A program made the translations under genes and the position numbers. DNA of 64,000 nucleotides from NCBI RefSeq assembly GCF_964340395.1, contig NC_135555.1, positions 23,103,725 through 23,167,724 on the forward strand, given 5' to 3'. Numbering within the stretch: the first letter of the stretch is position 1; each line of letters starts with the position of its first letter. Below are positions 63,693-64,000 of this stretch, one piece after another. This stretch comes from Glandiceps talaboti. Lineage: Eukaryota; Hemichordata; Enteropneusta; Spengelidae. The notes beneath the pieces were generated by a model. It saw only the letters and a program-made list of their open reading frames with translations. It had not been told where the DNA came from and did not search any database.

Positions 63693-64000
63693 ATTGCATA
63701 ATATTAAAATGATGGAAGTTGAAAGTGTTAAGGTTTGAGCTGATACTGTCACTGACGTCATCATAAACAGCATGTTGACCAAATTCTACATTGCCACAAC
63801 TAAAATAAAACTACAATCCGATCTGATAAAATCATACGTTGTTTAGTTTTTCGTTCTTGTGCATGTCCTGGTGAGAGTGAGTGACAGACGGTTCTCTCAT
63901 TTAGTCGATGCGTCTTTGTCTGAAAATTCTATTTATTTGTGAATATTCTTTACATTTTGAAATAGTTGGACAGCAATTTACTGTTGAAAGTTGAAAAGGT

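Overview
The window is eukaryotic nuclear DNA. Coding exons are short and split by GT-AG introns, intergenic sequence is AT-rich, and simple repeats, minisatellites and foldback elements are very dense. The gene content (a RAG1 N-terminal-like protein, THAP proteins, a secreted C-type lectin, a GLYAT-type acyltransferase relic, peroxisomal enoyl-CoA isomerases) fits an invertebrate deuterostome, perhaps a hemichordate, echinoderm or amphioxus. That placement is inference; no sequence here names a species.

1-14 kb is transposon-rich. A multi-exon Kolobok/THAP-type transposase C-terminal half lies on + (2259-4224), and a long hAT-type transposase-like reading frame lies on - (6597-8198). Around them are foldback elements and a few short candidate exons. 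15-23 kb holds the most interesting pair, both on the minus strand. One is a 258-residue protein with the zinc-binding and RING half of RAG1 but no recombinase core (15395-16171). Just upstream of it is an eight-exon THAP-domain gene (16825-22748), rebuilt here from splice sites and exon phases. 23-30 kb carries a dispersed repeat, a decayed pogo-type transposon, a lone RecQ-helicase exon and a 115-bp minisatellite with a four-unit higher-order period.

30-36 kb has no gene that I can support; it holds repeats only. 36-45 kb contains two tandem five-exon genes on - for a crotonase-fold enoyl-CoA delta isomerase. Their coding-exon lengths are identical (140, 176, 136, 152, 140 bases) and both end in the peroxisomal signal SKL. 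Relics of a third copy lie at 60.1 and 63.65 kb. 46-52 kb carries two minisatellites and two LINE fragments. 52.2-56.3 kb is a complete secreted C-type lectin gene on +, including a 10-base microexon. 57-64 kb holds a two-copy MITE family, the isomerase relics and a damaged GLYAT-like gene.

The isomerases would act in peroxisomal oxidation of unsaturated fatty acids and the lectin is secreted. The remaining recognisable coding sequence is mostly transposase or transposase-associated DNA-binding protein. No CRISPR array, rRNA gene or convincing tRNA gene was seen.
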